From Cryoendolithus antarcticus (taxonomy: Eukaryota > Ascomycota > Dothideomycetes > Cladosporiales > Cladosporiaceae), in contig NAJO01000018.1 in assembly GCA_002077065.1 (NCBI GenBank), positions 310,001-374,000 of the forward strand: 64,000 bases of DNA, read 5' to 3'. This document shows positions 52,395 to 63,564 of the stretch, one piece after another; position 1 is the stretch's first letter, and each line of letters opens with the position of its first letter. The notes beneath the pieces are model-generated. The model saw nothing but the letters and a program-made list of their open reading frames with translations. It ran no database searches and had not been told where the DNA came from. The translations under genes and the position numbers were made by a program.

Positions 52395-53800
52395 ATGGAA
52401 CATTATGATCCTACCAGAAGACAGTATGCGCCAACATCATATCCAATGCAGCAATCCCAACAGGGTCAAGGCCCAACTTCAGGTCCCTACAGCACTCCAG
52501 CATCCGGCAATCGCTTCGCACAACAACCCTACGTCCAGCAGTCGCCTACCTCGGCGCAAACTCATGGACGCTCAAGTAGCGGCGCCGACGCGCAGATTCT
52601 CTACAACTTCCAGCAGGGAGTGCAGTTTGGCACTGGACCCAGTTCACAGTCATCACAAATGCAGTACGAACAGCAGTATCAGCCACAAGAAGCGCAACGG
52701 CCACCATCACAGCCATATCAGCAGTACGCAGCAAGCGCCATGTACTCCATGCAGCCGCCACAAACACAGGGTCAAGCAACACCACAGCAAGACCAACAGA
52801 CGCAGTACGAGCAAATTCCACAATACCGGCAACAGCGGCCCCCAGCGACGCCAGAGGCGCTGGCACCTGCTTACGGACAGCCTCAATCAGCCACACAGTA
52901 CTACCTTGCAGCTCAGAACTTACCCACAAGTACTCCATCACAGATGCCGGGATCGAATATCACAGCACAGTACCAGCAACAACCTGCATACGGTCAACCT
53001 GGTCCTCCGACTTCTCAGCTGTATCCGGGCGCCATGCTTGATCCAGTGCAAACACAGGGCTACGCGGGGTATGGACAATCACAGCCGCAGCAACAGTATA
53101 CAGTGCAACAGCAGCAGCAGCAAGCGCAGGCTCAGGCTGAAGCGCAAGAGCAGCAGGCGGAGAGCATTGATCAGGGGTTTAGTCGGTATCAGACGCAGGT
53201 CCGGACTCTATTCACCGGGGTACGAGACGGCGAATTGTCAGCAGCGCCGGAGTCGCTTGTCGATATCTCCCGCTACTTGCTGGGGAGTGCTGAAGCGCTT
53301 GGTGAGTGATCGTCCGACCATTCTGGGTCGACTAGCTGCTTACTGACGACCTTCTGCAGGACTTACTCGCGACGACGAAGCAATGCACGACGATCGCATA
53401 CGACTCTGGGACGAATTCAACCGAGCTTGGTTGACGGTCATGCAACGGCAGTACGATGTTTCCCGCGACAGGCTCCGATCAGGTCAGACGCTGCAGGATG
53501 CTCCATCACTGATCAACAGGCACTCGCTCGAACAGCTCGCCAAGGAGCTCGCACGGCTTTGCGATGATGTGGAGAAGTTCGGCCTGGTGGACTACCAGAT
53601 GGGCGTGGCTGAGGAATCGATCATGGACTGTGAGTACATATTTCCGAGTTTCAGTTGCTGGTATTGCAAGTGCTGACCGAAGTGTAGTGATCCTCCGATG
53701 CCTCACGCTTTTCGATGGACCAACGAGCTCACGAGATCGAGGCTCTGCTTCGCAAGCGGCAGCTGGGGCCGCACTACCGAGTGGCCTCCAGCAAAGATGA
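52395..53800 (+). CDS. Gln/Pro-rich protein with conserved C-terminal helical region
   Basis: Three exons (52395-53301, 53360-53629, 53688-53800) give 429 aa. The first 270 residues are very rich in Gln, Pro, Tyr and Ser (for example QQQQQAQAQAEAQEQQAES) and look disordered, as in transcriptional or RNA-binding co-regulators. From about residue 275 a structured part begins: SRYQTQVRTLFTGVRDGELS, ESLVDISRYLLGSAEALG, DRIRLWDEFNRAWLTVMQRQ and LEQLAKELARLCDDVEKFGL. The amphipathic helices suggest protein-protein contact. Both introns have GTGAGT donors and CTGAC branch sites. I do not recognise a named domain and give no function. The start at 52395 is the first ATG; the frame is open upstream only by non-ATG codons. 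Confidence 0.85.
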
Positions 53801-54530
53801 ACGCCTTTCGATTCAGCGACTGGAATCCACCTGTGCCTCATCACTCGGGAACGAAGCGCCTCATAAAGGGCCCATTCGCTCAGATCTGAATGTACGACAC
53901 TCAAGATACCGTACCACCGCGATGTCTCAGGTTTCCAGTCAAGCTTTCAACGCTTTGTACAACAACCACTTTGGCATTCAGCGAGGCGCATACGGGAACA
54001 TGGTCATGTAATGCCTTTTCACTTCACGTTTACGCGCGAACGAATATCAGAGGGTGTGCAAGTCCGGCGAGACTCCACTCGAGGAAACGGAATAAGGGAA
54101 TACATGTATAGATGGAATGCAATGCTAATGTGAAGGAAACAGGCATGAGGGGGGAGAGCATTTGGCGGAGCAGACACGGAGATGGCTGGGCGATGCAGAG
54201 GGTTGAAGTAGCACGAACATTACGAACAGCGTGGCACGACAGGATGTCAGCCAGTGTTCGGTAGACGTCGTACTGCGGCTTAGACATGGTCGCACCACGC
54301 TGCTACATCACTACGGACAGGCGTATGAACGCCTCGACCACTATCATCCGGCGAAATGTTGAGACAAGCGGTGAGTGGACGGCGTCTTGAGACCCATCTG
54401 CTCTGCTTTGCGATCTAGTATAATGGCAGCATCGTGAAGGACGCGCCGGGTATCTCATCATAAGATTTTGCCTGGTTGTTGAAAACGCCTCCAGTAACCC
54501 GCACTTTTACCCTGTACCGTCGTCGCTGAT
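53801..54530. other. Convergent intergenic region, nothing recognised
   Basis: A 730-bp gap between the Gln-rich gene and the adenosine kinase stop. A 98-codon plus-strand frame at 53715-54011 overlaps the gene's end and is treated as non-coding. Confidence 0.5.
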
Positions 54531-55802
54531 CTACGACGAAGCCTTGTAAGTCTGCTTCGGGAACGGATATCTAGATCACTGCAGTTAGCACCCACACCCT
54601 CACGATCGTGAACAAGCACACCACTTACCCAGGTCCCTGCTCCTGTATTCCCAATGCCGCAAGCCACTGCCCCATATCCACACACTTCTCCAGACTCTCA
54701 CCCTTTGCAACGCCAGCGAAGAAGCCTGCTGCGAACGCATCTCCCGCACCGGTGGTATCCTCAATCTTGTTCTTATCGATAGGATGCACCGGGTAGCTCT
54801 TGACTTCGTCCTCTCCTTGCACGGCCACGAGTGTAGGTTCAGTGCCTTGCGTGATGATAGCCACACGCTTGCGCTGCGTGTTCTTCTTGGGCAGGTTTGC
54901 GAGGTGCTTGACGATTTCTTGGGGTGCTTTGAGATCCAGGGAGTGCGCTTCGGCATAGGCTACAGCCTCAGTCTCGTTGCCAACAATGTAATCCCAGTAG
55001 GGTGCGGTCTGGTCGAGGGGATCTTTGAAGAATTGGCAGATGAAGGGCGCGTTAAGAGAGAGAGCGAAAGGCTGGCTTAGACGTCAATTTTGTCCACATC
55101 AGCGGAAGATTGGAGTGCAGCGCACCTTGTTGTTTTTCGCTGCGTCTTCTGCGAGAGCCATGACAGCCGGCACGCAGACCGTCAAATGGTAGCCGCCCAC
55201 GAAGTAGGCTTTGCTGTTCTCGACCACGTCCCAGTGCTCCTTCAGATGCTCGACTTTGTAGCAGTTTGCAGCCGCAAGATCGGTGACGAGACTTCGGTTG
55301 TGGTCTGTGACTACCACGCCACATCGTCCGGTGGGCTCCTTCTCGTCGACTCGCTGGTTTTCCTATCAGCGATCCTGCCCGCGCATATCTCCCTGCTCCC
55401 CTAGGAGTGGGATCACTCACGTAGAACACCTTCAATCCAACCTTCTTGTTCGCCTCCTGTAGCTTCTCAGCGTACTCATCATTTCCCACGCAGCCAAAGT
55501 ACACGACTGAGTCTGGCTCGAGAATGTACTGCACGCCTCGCGCGGTATTCTGGGCGGCGCCACCAGCCGTGAGAACTGCGTTCGGATCGCTCAGCAGTTT
55601 GTCGTAGATTGACTTATGCTTGTCATCAGCCATGGTGAAGCCATTGGGATCCAGTGCGTACTCCTCGAGGAGAGCGCGGCCATCTTTCTTGGAGATGATA
55701 TCGAGGCTGGGGTTGAAGGGTCAGTGGTGAAAATTTTAATTGAGAGGAGAGGACTGACATTGGGTTCTCTAAGCAGAGGAGCTGATATTGGTGGGAAGCC
55801 AT
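54531..55802 (-). CDS. Adenosine kinase (PfkB family)
   Basis: Phosphorylates adenosine to AMP using ATP, which supports purine salvage and removes adenosine, a by-product of the methyl cycle. Five exons (55802-55759, 55706-55421, 55362-55126, 55071-54629, 54570-54531) give 349 aa, the size of human and fungal enzymes. The start reads MASHQYQLLCLENPILDI. LTAGGAAQNTARGVQYIL is the first PfkB signature and VYFGCVGNDEYAEKL follows. IEDTTGAGDAFAAGFF is the second signature, with the catalytic Asp in GAGDAF. The last exon encodes only 13 residues (YPFPKQTYKASS after a shared Gly codon), the typical adenosine kinase end. Intron 3 skips an earlier AAG for CCAG. All joins keep frame. Confidence 0.93.
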
Positions 55803-56011
55803 CTTGAGGATTGGGTGATATTATTATATGCAAAGCACTTCGAACAATTTTCTAGTCAATGTGTAGGGGCGTTTTGATGACGATGTGGGGCACTATGATG
55901 TGGAGGCAGGACAATTTGATGGATCACCCCTTGCAATCGCCGAATATCACCGCGTAAGGCTTTCAACATGAAGTGAGAACGACATGGCAGAGCACTCAAT
56001 GTACATCTGCT

Positions 56012-57688
56012 TCAATCCGTCTTGAACCTCAATGGCCCACTCCTCTCCCTTAGCCTCTTCCCATACATCTGTAAGAATACCACGATCAGATAGCTCGCCG
56101 CCACAACAGCCGCCTGGATCCCGAACGTAGCCGCCGTGCCCATTCTATTCGCCCACTTGACCTGGAAGTAACTGACAACGAACCCACCCGTAGTCCTCGC
56201 ACAATTGATCCATGCCGCCACCTCACCAGAACCTTCAGGATACGAGTCCAAGCAGTACGCAGTAATAGCCACAGTCGTAATCATGATGCCAAACACGTAC
56301 ATCCCCCACCCAAGCGCAGCAATCATGTAGTGCCAGCTCCTCTCTAGCGCGAAGCCCAGCACCACCAACCCCACGACCATGAACGGCGTGCTCAACGCAA
56401 TGGCAGTGAGTCGGTACTCGGGCTCCAACTTCTTCTCCTTACTCCTTCGCGTCAAGACTCGCGCGATGGTGTCGTGTAGCCAATGGCCAATGATCTCGCC
56501 TAGTAGCGCTGCAACAACGGGCGTGAAGTAGTAGAACCCAATCTGTCTCGGACCGAACTCGTAGGGGGGCGCGGTGAGGAAGATGGAAAGAGTCGTGTTG
56601 ATGCCTACTACCCAGGCGAAGGTGAGGAGATAGTAGATCGTTGATAAGGCAACTGTGGGTTTGATCAGAACTCTGAAGGGTCGCATGCAGGCTTGTGCAA
56701 AGGTATTGCGCTGGTGGCGGGACTTCCACTGTTCTGTCCCGGTGAGACGTCCGACTCGGCCGCCAATCCCTGGAGTCTTGCGAGGTCGGTCGACTTCGGG
56801 GATCTTACGATTGAAGAAGGTCTCTTCTGCGAAAGCGATTTGTAGGACTAGGCAGAGCGCCGTCATGATGGTGTAGACCGCGAAGGCGATCTGCCATTTC
56901 TGAGTCGAGATGATGAAGGCTGTGAACAGTGGACCGAAGTAGGGCGATAGGATGACGAAGCTAGCCCAGATATTGATCTTCCTCGCTCGCTCATGGAGGT
57001 AGAATAGATCTTTGACAAACATTACACCCCCTCCTTGTGCAACTGTAGAGAAGAAGCCGTTCAGAATTCGGAAGGCCATGAAGGCATCGAACGTACCTGC
57101 TCCAGCGCAACCGGCTGCAGTCCAGACAGCAGTGAACGTGAACCAAAAGAGGACTGGCAGACGACCTAAATAGGCGGCCAGTGCAACGACGAATACACCT
57201 CCAACCCCAAGCATGAATACGTTCCCAACCTGCGAGTGATTGACAGTATCAGGGCTGAGTCCCCACTCCGCAGATTGCGGCAACAGGGTGACGGCACCAG
57301 TTGCTGAGCCATAGTCGGGCAAGAAAGCAGTCGCTGCAATGATGAGAAGAATGATGTGCTTCTTGGTGTGCGACCAGTTGAGAGGGTCGTTCACGTCTGA
57401 ACTCGGCTGAGGGATCAAAACTATGCGCCCATCGGGTGCTAGCTTGTAGTTCTGCCAATTCGGAGAGACCTCTTTAAGCACTTCCACGTCGAGTATGTAG
57501 CCATGTTCTTCGCCCCACGTCTCGAGGTCGATGTCGAGCTCCTTGCTATCGGTCGACTTGCTGCTGGCGTCAAGCTTGGTCACCTCTTCGCGTCCTGTCG
57601 TAACACCATCATACTTTTCGGTGCCCGCCATTCTTGGACTGCGATCACTGGAGTGCAGGAAAGGAGCGCTGTGAAGAGTAGATGACAT
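56012..57688 (-). CDS. MFS transporter (DHA-like)
   Basis: Major facilitator superfamily permease, probably a proton-coupled drug or metabolite transporter of the plasma membrane. A single exon encodes 558 aa with about 12 hydrophobic segments. The N-terminus is long and acidic (LDIDLETWGEEHGYILDVEV). The block NDPLNWSHTKKHIIL, then LLPQSAEWGLSPDTVN, is typical of fungal DHA1-like transporters. GRLPVLFWFTFTAVWTAAGC stands where the MFS motif A usually lies, and TAYCLDSYPEGSGEVAAWIN contains the family's conserved late-helix region. ILNGFFSTVAQGGGVMFVKDLF is the mid-domain signature. The substrate is unknown. It is in the same orientation as the neighbouring alcohol oxidase, but with 695 bp between them. 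Confidence 0.92.
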   Translation of the reverse strand: MSSTLHSAPFLHSSDRSPRMAGTEKYDGVTTGREEVTKLDASSKSTDSKELDIDLETWGEEHGYILDVEVLKEVSPNWQNYKLAPDGRIVLIPQPSSDVNDPLNWSHTKKHIILLIIAATAFLPDYGSATGAVTLLPQSAEWGLSPDTVNHSQVGNVFMLGVGGVFVVALAAYLGRLPVLFWFTFTAVWTAAGCAGAGTFDAFMAFRILNGFFSTVAQGGGVMFVKDLFYLHERARKINIWASFVILSPYFGPLFTAFIISTQKWQIAFAVYTIMTALCLVLQIAFAEETFFNRKIPEVDRPRKTPGIGGRVGRLTGTEQWKSRHQRNTFAQACMRPFRVLIKPTVALSTIYYLLTFAWVVGINTTLSIFLTAPPYEFGPRQIGFYYFTPVVAALLGEIIGHWLHDTIARVLTRRSKEKKLEPEYRLTAIALSTPFMVVGLVVLGFALERSWHYMIAALGWGMYVFGIMITTVAITAYCLDSYPEGSGEVAAWINCARTTGGFVVSYFQVKWANRMGTAATFGIQAAVVAASYLIVVFLQMYGKRLRERSGPLRFKTD

Positions 57689-58383
57689 GATGAAAGCAAT
57701 TTACTTACCTGTCAGCGATCGACACTCCGGACCCATCTGCCGGGTCTATCCACCCCATAGGCAAGCGACCGCGAATCATGGAGCTTCGCGCATACAAGAA
57801 GCGCCTCATCGTGTCGCTGACTAGCTATGCTCTATGGTATGCCGGCAGATCCTCGTGCAAAGCCACGCGACTATGAGACCGGAGGAGCGCACGGAGCGTA
57901 ACCTAGATGGGAAGTAAGAGACGAGAAAAGCTCAAGTCCAGGGCAAAGCGCTGCTCCTCCAAGTCTGCATTGGCCCCAGTAGATCTGCAGGTTGCGGGCG
58001 GGGTTTGTTTAGCTATAAATTGGGGCAGATGTGTGCTGCGCCGGAGAGAGTGGCGGCTGTTGTGCGGATGACGGTCGGTCCTGACTCCTGAAGCTGGAAG
58101 CAACGTCAATCGTGTCGAAAACCTCGCAGACTGGCATGATCGCGCTGACTCCCTTGGCAATGAGATTTCTCTGAATAACTCGAATCTGTTAGAACAGAGA
58201 ATTACCGGTTAAGATGAAGCATGAGGTGCGCGTGTAATGCGGTCGCCATCCGTGAGAGCGTGGGGTTCTTGGCGTGCTCAGACAAGATCGGCACCCTGTG
58301 CACGCCGTACATTGTCACTGATATCACTTGGGCATTTATGTACATCATCAAGACCTCCCTCCCCTCACAGCCTCGCCCTCCCC
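57689..58383. other. Intergenic, short tandem repeat at the right edge
   Basis: A 695-bp gap between two minus-strand genes. It holds a TATAAAT at about 58013 and the 19-bp tandem repeat listed separately at the alcohol oxidase stop. No gene. Confidence 0.5.
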
Positions 58384-58398
58384 TCACAGCCTCGCCCT
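58361..58398. repeat. Perfect 19-bp tandem duplication across a stop codon
   Basis: The 19-mer CCCCTCACAGCCTCGCCCT occurs twice without change at 58361-58379 and 58380-58398. The second copy contains the last codons and TGA of the alcohol oxidase on the minus strand; the first lies just beyond the stop. Confidence 0.9.
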
Positions 58399-60854
58399 CT
58401 CCTCCGCCTTGCCAAGCAGCTCTTCCGCGACTCCTCTGGCGACACCCCGACTGATCCCCATATTCGTAATCATCGGGTTCACGCCACTCGCACTGGGGAA
58501 CGCACTAGCATCGCACACATACACGCCCTTCGCGCCCCAGACCTGACCCCTTGGATCAATGACACTGTTCTTCGCGGTGGTGCCCATTCTGCATGTGCCC
58601 ATCTGATGCGCGGAAGCGAAGCGCGAGGCTGGTGATGGGAAGCCGGTCTTGCGGATGATGTCGAGCCAGGAACGGAAGGTTGGGTCGTTGACTGAGGGTG
58701 AGGCGTTCGAGGAAACGGTGATGCTGAAGTCTAGTGTAGAACTAGGGCGGACGAAGGCAGGTACTGTAGGTATGGAGGTGTGGATCTCCCTGGCGCCTTC
58801 GACATACGCGATCTCGGCGAGGTGAACGACACCTTCAAGAATGGCCTTCTTGTCGTGCTTGCTCGGCGTGTATGCGACCCGTATGCGGCCATCCTTCGAA
58901 TCGGCGTAGATGCGTCCGCCGTAGCGGTCTCTCGACAAGCTGATGTAGCCCGTCATGCGCTTCATCTTGGCTGCAAACTCCTTGCTGTCCAGCCCACTTT
59001 GCCAGGGAAAGCCAGCAAGCAGCAGACTCGGCAGCATTGTCGTCGCCTCGAGCTTAGCGCCATAGCACTCTCCATCGAGGTTCTCGAACTCGTTCACGAC
59101 TGATGTCAAGATACTGCCCTCCCACGGTCGAATGGCCTCGTCCCAAACAGCGGCGACAAATGAAACCGGGTGCAGGTGCAGGTGGCGTCCGATGTGACTG
59201 TTCTTGATGCCAGAGCGAAGTAGAAGAAGCGGACTTGCTAGTGTACCGCATGAGACTATCACCCGCTTTGCCTTGATGATTACTTCCTGCTTCGCGCCCA
59301 CGTGTCTTGCCGGGTTCCCGCTGCTATCTCGAGCGGTCCAAGTACCGCGTACCCCGACCGCTTGCCTCTCGCTTGACGCAGCATCGTCGAACATGATCTC
59401 AGCACAGTCGAAGCCTTCCATAAACTCCGCACCCGCCTTCGCAGCATCTGGGAGGAATGTCTCAGTCGGCCCCTTCTTTCCACAGCTCCCGCATCCCAGC
59501 GTGCAGTAGCCGCAGTTGTGCGCTTCACCGCCAGTGTTTTGCGGTACAGCCTTTGCGGACCAGCCAAGCTTTCTTGCGCCCTCAAGCAGAACCTGATTTC
59601 CCTTGTTGTGCTCAATTGCAGCTGTGCCAACTCCCATGCGATCGCACACGGCGTCGAGGTCTCGCTGAAAGGCGGATGTGATGAAGTGGTTCAGTCCAAA
59701 TTTCTGCGCCCACTCTCGTCTGACATATCCTTGCGTTTGCAAAGATGCACTCCAATTGACAGTGCCTCCACCACCCCATGCACTGCCTGCGACAACAGCA
59801 ATACTGGCGTCATCGGATTGGACAGCACCCGCATTCTCGAACAGATGCTCCATGCCCTCCAGCTCCGACATGGGTAATCGGAGTGGGTTCCAGTAATAGG
59901 ACTTGTCCACGACCAAGACTCGAAGTCCTGCTTCGGCAAGGGTCTTGGCTGCTACTGCACCGCCGCAACCGCTGCCCACAATCACCACATCCGTCTCGAT
60001 CACCATAGGCTCTGTGGCGATGGTCCGCGGTATTTGCAAGAATCGAAACGCATAGCTGTCCTTCGAGGGCGTGCCGTGCACTGGCACTCGAGGGTAGCCA
60101 AGGACGAGGCCGAGCGTTGGCGATGTACGGATCCAGAGAATCATACTCAGGGTTGTGAGTGATCTGTACAGGTCCCGCAAGATTGGTATGCGTGAAATGG
60201 CCCAGTTCTGCAAAACCTTCTCTCGATCTGCAACTGGGAGGCAGTCCAGAGGGGTCACGTAGCCAGTCAGTAGTAGTGCGCCAGCTCGTGTGCTGTGTTG
60301 ACGAAGTTAGATCGCAATCAAGAGGGCATGGACGTCCGCTGATGCCTCGAATCGTGGCAATAGCAACAACAAAATTGTGGTACCGCGAAGTGTAGATATG
60401 GGCGAGATTTTATGGGGTCACCAAGCGAACGAGGTCTTCCAGAAGGAAAAGGAAAAACACAATCTTACTTCAATGCATTCAAGATGGTCAACAATCCAGA
60501 CCGGCTGGTCTCATCCATACCGTACCCCAAGAGCCTCGAGACAGCGTTCCTGAACTCAGGCGTCGATGTAGCACTTTCTCCGAGGTAGGTTGTGATCACA
60601 TCGCTCCCTACCGAAGCACCTGCGAGTTGTGCAATGCGATTCCGGGCTGTGTCGTATACCTGAGACCGGAGCGGGTGCTGTAGGAGGCGATTCCCCATCG
60701 ACGAAGTGAAAGAGGGCACGACAGTGTCAGCTATGGCAGCGAGGATACTCCATTGCTCTGCTGTGAGGGGGTCCTGCTCTGGACTAGGCGGAAGTGGTAT
60801 TGATGGCGGGTTCGCGCCAGTAGTGTCGCCAGTGTTGGAAGTGATTGCGGCCAT
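58384..60854 (-). CDS. Long-chain fatty alcohol oxidase (GMC oxidoreductase)
   Basis: Oxidises long-chain alcohols to aldehydes with FAD and O2, giving H2O2; in yeasts it works in omega-oxidation of alkanes and fatty acids. Two exons (60854-60469, 60292-58384) give 764 aa. The 176-nt intron has GTAAGA, a CTAAC branch and ACACAG, and joins NALK to NTRAGALLLTGYVTPLD in frame. The N-terminal DPLTAEQWSILAAIADTVVP block is typical of the fungal enzyme and confirms exon 1. The FAD Rossmann motif is VIVGSGCGGAVAAKTLAEAG. WGGGGTVNWSASLQTQGYVR and the Cys-rich NCGYCTLGCGSCGKKGPTET follow. HQMGTCRMGTTAKNSVIDPR carries the C-terminal GMC signature with the catalytic His. The ORF is intact. Confidence 0.93.
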
Positions 60855-62478
60855 TGTTAAGTGTGCTGCTTGGATCAGTTGGTGAAACTACCCCTGCAGT
60901 CGACGTATAGTCCGCTTCGATCATTACCATGTTGAAGGGTGATGAAGTCGTTCTTAGACCATCCTCCATCGAGTGCGCGAGCCTCGGCACCGATCGAGAC
61001 ATAGATCGCCGAGGGGTGGGGGTCTGCTTTCCCCCGTTCTCTTTCGCACAACATGTGTACGAGGTACGAGAGCTTGAGATCATTAAGTGAAGCGTGAGGA
61101 AAACTGACGAGCAATCCTGTATAGCTTTCCCAGCGTGCTCATAGCGAAGCAATGAGCTTTGACTTCCCAGCAGAACTGGTGGAGTTGTCGCATCGCCAAG
61201 GCTGCAGTTCACAGCGGAGCATTCTCGGACGCACGCTTGCGCCTTCCTCGAAGGGTGACAGCGCCGCCCAGCGCAATTCATTCTTCTGGTTCAGCACTTT
61301 ACTAACATTATTCAGCCTGATGGAGCGCAAATTGATGAGCAGTGGGTCGACCGGCCATGCGCACGCGAGCAGACTTGTGCATCTCCATATTGTTATGGCG
61401 ATTACGCCGCTTGGAGGTTGCCACCACGGGCGACGAAGCGTTCATCAGGAATTACCCACCATAGTCGGATCTCGAACCAGACGAAGCATCGAAAAATCGG
61501 CGACGGAGGTACAGCCGTAGCAAAGCCGACGCTTCATCGACGCTCTGCCGAAGTAGTTGCAAAACCTTCTACGATCGTGGAGCGACCGATGCCGAATACG
61601 GCAAGCTCATGCAAGTGATGTGGGCTAAACGGTCAAGCGAGGACGATCACATGCTTCGTGATTGGCTGTAGATAAGACGACCGCCGCTCTCAACGGCTTT
61701 GCTGCACATCACCGGTCTGGCACGATTCGAAGGATATTCCTAAATTCTTGTAGGAGGCAAAGACGAGTACAGCAGGCTTAAAGGACGGCCACGCTTGCTG
61801 CAATGCTTGACAACAACGCTGACAAGTGGCATAGATCGTGCGACCTGAGTGTCGCACTCGAGATGCGATCGCAGTGTCGCGTGTCAAACTGCTGTCAGCG
61901 TACTAGCGGTGTGGCCCAAGCGCCGAAAAGTATAGTGCGCGACCCACCCATCAAGAAGCTTTGAGAAACGGCTCTTGTGAGGACTGCAGTAGGTCATGGC
62001 AGCCGACAAGTGCTGGGCCGCCGTCTGGCACGTATACACTCTGTTGCCCGCCATGCGCATGCTTCCGCGCAACACAATCTCTCCCCTCATCACGAAGATA
62101 GCACACCGCCGTTGCACGGCGCACGCACAAAGACCACTCGCTACCATTCAAGTGCCGTTGAGCACTGCGCCACGAGAAGTAGTACCGGCAGACCGTTATC
62201 TTTATCTCTCCCAATTGGAAGCCACCCCTCTGTCTGATCTCCTCTCCTTGCTGCACGGATGAGCATCCGGGGACCAGGATTCTCCAGACCGCTACGATAA
62301 ACGGACGACGAAGCCGGGGGAGTGGATAGCAGCGTAGTGCGCTCGAGAGCTCGTTGAAAGACGACTTGCATCCACTGTCGCGTGACATTGGCTCCTCGTC
62401 TGTACACAACCGAGTCCAGAACGCTCTCTGTCCCATGATATCCTCGCGCTATCGCTTCACTGGTGGACCGCTTTCGAG
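60855..62478. other. Long intergenic region
   Basis: About 1.6 kb between the alcohol oxidase (-) and the FYVE gene (+). Short minus-strand frames have no known motif. No repeat or RNA gene was seen. Confidence 0.5.
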
Positions 62479-63564
62479 ATGATGGCAGCAACACCTTTCG
62501 TACCCACTGCGAACATGCAGTCGACCAATAATACTTCGCCTCCGCAATCATTCTACCCAAACACCCCTCCCTCGATCAATACGTCACCAACTGGCCATTA
62601 CACACACCTCCACGTCCGGCAATTGCGGACGCCGAAGCAACCCCTTTACACGCCAGCATGCCTTCGACCAACAGAACCACTGAACAGCCGGCCGAAGGAT
62701 ATACCCATCGGTCCGCGAGCGCCAGACACCCCACCTCGTAGCAAAGAGAGCAGCTTCGACAGTGTGAAGTCGGGATCACTGAGTCTGTACCCCGGCAGTC
62801 CAAGGGTAATGTCGCCAGATGAGGATATACCAAGTGCTCTGCATCGCGGGCTGAGTAGAGCCGGAAGCGAGATGGTTGAGGAAGAGCATGGAGAAGTGTC
62901 TGGACCGCCGACTACGGCACATTGGAAGGTGAGTCGATCTATCCTGCAATGTTAGCGCTATGATGCCTTGCGCAATGCATATCCTTTCTCAAGAAAAGCA
63001 AGGTGGGAGTGAACGTGCAGAGGTCGAAAGGCGCACAAGACGCAGTCAGAAAGTCTACTCGAGCACGCAATACCCACCCAAATTGTACCACTGCCAAGAG
63101 CATCCATCACGATGCTCTTGCAATCACCCACGCGCACATCCTACCCAATCAAACGTAGTATGAGACCATGATTTCTACTGACACCACACTCACAGCCAAA
63201 CGAGTCCGCACTCGCCTGCGCCATCTGCCTGGCGACCTTCACGTGGTACTTCCGCAAACACCACTGCCGACACTGCGGCGACGTCGTCTGCGCACCACAC
63301 CTCGTTCACACAGTTCCGCTTGATCAGAATGCTCGCTACCACACTGGAGGCGCGGCGAGCAAGGCGTGCGACACATGCTATCGTGAGTGGCGAATGATCA
63401 AGAAGCTTCGACATTCGCGATCCAATAGCGTGGCCGACTCGTTGTCCTCCCAAGGCACTGCGAAGCCACCGATGAACATCCCGCAAGGCAGTCGCCTAGG
63501 AGCTGATATGCATGTGGGGAGCATGGCCAGGTCGGAGGGCGGGATGGTGTGGTCGACCTTCTGA
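62479..63564 (+). CDS. FYVE zinc-finger protein
   Basis: FYVE fingers bind phosphatidylinositol 3-phosphate on endosomes and vacuoles. Two exons (62479-62928, 63196-63564) give 272 aa. The first 150 residues are Pro/Ser/Thr-rich and probably disordered. The finger starts ACAICLATFTWYFRKHHCRH and contains the RKHHCRHCG core (canonical R-R/K-HHCRxCG), then VVCAPH and SKACDTCYRE, giving the eight Cys/His ligands. The WxxD motif that normally precedes the basic patch is missing or altered, which could weaken lipid binding. The C-terminus ends MVWSTF, as many fungal FYVE proteins seem to end in WSTF. The intron is 267 nt, unusually long here, and carries a hairpin. Confidence 0.9.
63095..63120. 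repeat. Intronic inverted repeat, 10-bp perfect stem
   Basis: CAAGAGCATC and GATGCTCTTG are perfect reverse complements separated by the six bases CATCAC, inside the FYVE gene intron. They would form a stem-loop in the pre-mRNA. No snoRNA box motif was identified with it. Confidence 0.7.
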
